Shown here in pieces: positions 4,883 to 5,407 of a DNA stretch of 5,407 nt. Made by a program: the position numbers and the translations under genes. Where the stretch lies: NCBI GenBank assembly GCA_016209155.1, contig JACQWU010000343.1, positions 1-5,407 on the forward strand. The letters are read 5' to 3'. Below the pieces are notes generated by a model that ran no database searches, was not told the DNA's origin, and worked only from the letters and a program-made list of their open reading frames with translations. How positions within the stretch are numbered: the first letter of the stretch is position 1; every line of letters starts with the position of its first letter. This DNA comes from Candidatus Desantisiibacteriota bacterium (lineage in GTDB: Bacteria > JACRDZ01).

Positions 4883-5395
4883 ATGGATTTAAAAAAATAT
4901 ATTAGAGATATTCCTGACTTCCCTAAAAAAGGTATAATTTTTAAAGATATTACCACTCTTTTAATAAACGGTAAAGCTTTAAAATATGTAATAAATAAAA
5001 TGGCTGAACAATACAAAAATGATAAAATAGATGCTGTTGTTGGTGTTGAATCAAGAGGTTTTATTGTCGGTTCAGCGCTGGCATATAAAATGGGTGTAGG
5101 TTTTATTCCGATTCGTAAACCAGGTAAACTGCCATATAAAACCATTAAAGCCACCTACGCTCTGGAATACGGTACAGATTCAATAGAAATTCATGAAGAT
5201 GCTATAAAACCATCGCAAAATATATTAATAGTTGACGATCTCCTGGCAACGGGCGGCACAGCCGGCGCGGTGGTTGAGCTGGTTTCAAAACTCGGCGGCA
5301 ATATAGCCGGAATAGCGTTTATAATTGAACTTTCTTTTTTAAACGGCAAAGACAAACTTCCCGGACAGAAAATATTTTCTCTTATTCAATATTAA
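4883..5395 (+). CDS. apt: Adenine phosphoribosyltransferase
   Basis: Apt converts adenine and PRPP to AMP and pyrophosphate in purine salvage, in the cytoplasm, as a dimer. The 170-residue product is full length for the family. It begins with the typical IRDIPDFPKKGIIFKDIT; GVESRGFI (54-61) and the flexible loop IRKPGKLPYKT (77-87) follow. The PRPP-binding motif VDDLLATGGT (117-126) is complete, as is the C-terminal ELSFLNG adenine-pocket region (149-155). AGGAGG (4869-4874) sits 8 nt before the ATG, within the 20-bp gap after metK, and no terminator separates them, so the two are likely one operon. Functionally, adenine released by some SAM-dependent pathways would be reclaimed by Apt. No terminator is visible in the 12 bases after the stop. 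Confidence 0.97.
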   Translation: MDLKKYIRDIPDFPKKGIIFKDITTLLINGKALKYVINKMAEQYKNDKIDAVVGVESRGFIVGSALAYKMGVGFIPIRKPGKLPYKTIKATYALEYGTDSIEIHEDAIKPSQNILIVDDLLATGGTAGAVVELVSKLGGNIAGIAFIIELSFLNGKDKLPGQKIFSLIQY

Positions 5396-5407
5396 AATTT
5401 AAATACA

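Noticed and set aside
4879-5154. Minus-strand open frame inside apt
   Set aside because: It is antisense to conserved apt codons, with no initiation signals or recognisable domain.

Overview
This AT-rich window reads as a chromosomal piece of a Gram-negative, probably uncultured bacterium. The case rests on a protein with a PEP-CTERM/exosortase sorting tail, a predicted MltD-like lipoprotein murein transglycosylase (both imply an outer membrane), and intergenic spaces holding short dispersed palindromic repeats of kinds seen in many environmental genomes. The phylum cannot be fixed from this sequence. The start sites of the plus-strand genes are set by clear GGAG/AGGAGG-type Shine-Dalgarno sequences, and every complete gene ends in TAA.

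Layout. Positions 1-540 (minus strand) hold the first 180 codons of miaA (tRNA A37 prenylation), cut by the window edge. Positions 541-833 form a divergent control region: a possible leaderless miaA promoter, a 30-bp element that recurs upstream of mltD, a perfect 30-bp palindrome, a good sigma70-type promoter, and a leader of about 90 nt with a small hairpin. Positions 834-1583 encode a secreted PEP-CTERM protein, closed by a GC-rich hairpin terminator. Positions 1584-1833 carry the second copy of the 30-bp element and a nested inverted repeat just before the next gene. Positions 1834-3282 encode an MltD-like lytic transglycosylase lipoprotein. It stops inside its LysM domain, and the missing half of that domain continues in the same frame after the TAA up to 3462. 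Positions 3427-3662 are a repeat-laden spacer containing three different repeat types and a near-consensus promoter. Positions 3702-4862 are metK and 4883-5395 are apt, 20 bp apart with strong ribosome binding sites, so probably one operon.

How the genes relate. metK (S-adenosylmethionine synthesis) and apt (adenine salvage) fit together: several SAM-consuming pathways release adenine, which Apt returns to AMP. miaA is an unrelated housekeeping gene transcribed away from the rest. The PEP-CTERM protein and the transglycosylase are both envelope products, and each is preceded by the same 30-bp element, which resembles a sigma28 (FliA-type) promoter.

I see no wholly new system. The points most worth a second look are the in-frame stop splitting the LysM domain, the apparent loss of the AYN(A)G active-site motif in the same protein, the shared 30-bp upstream element, and the stacking of three repeat families between mltD and metK, one of which supplies the last codons of the original mltD frame.
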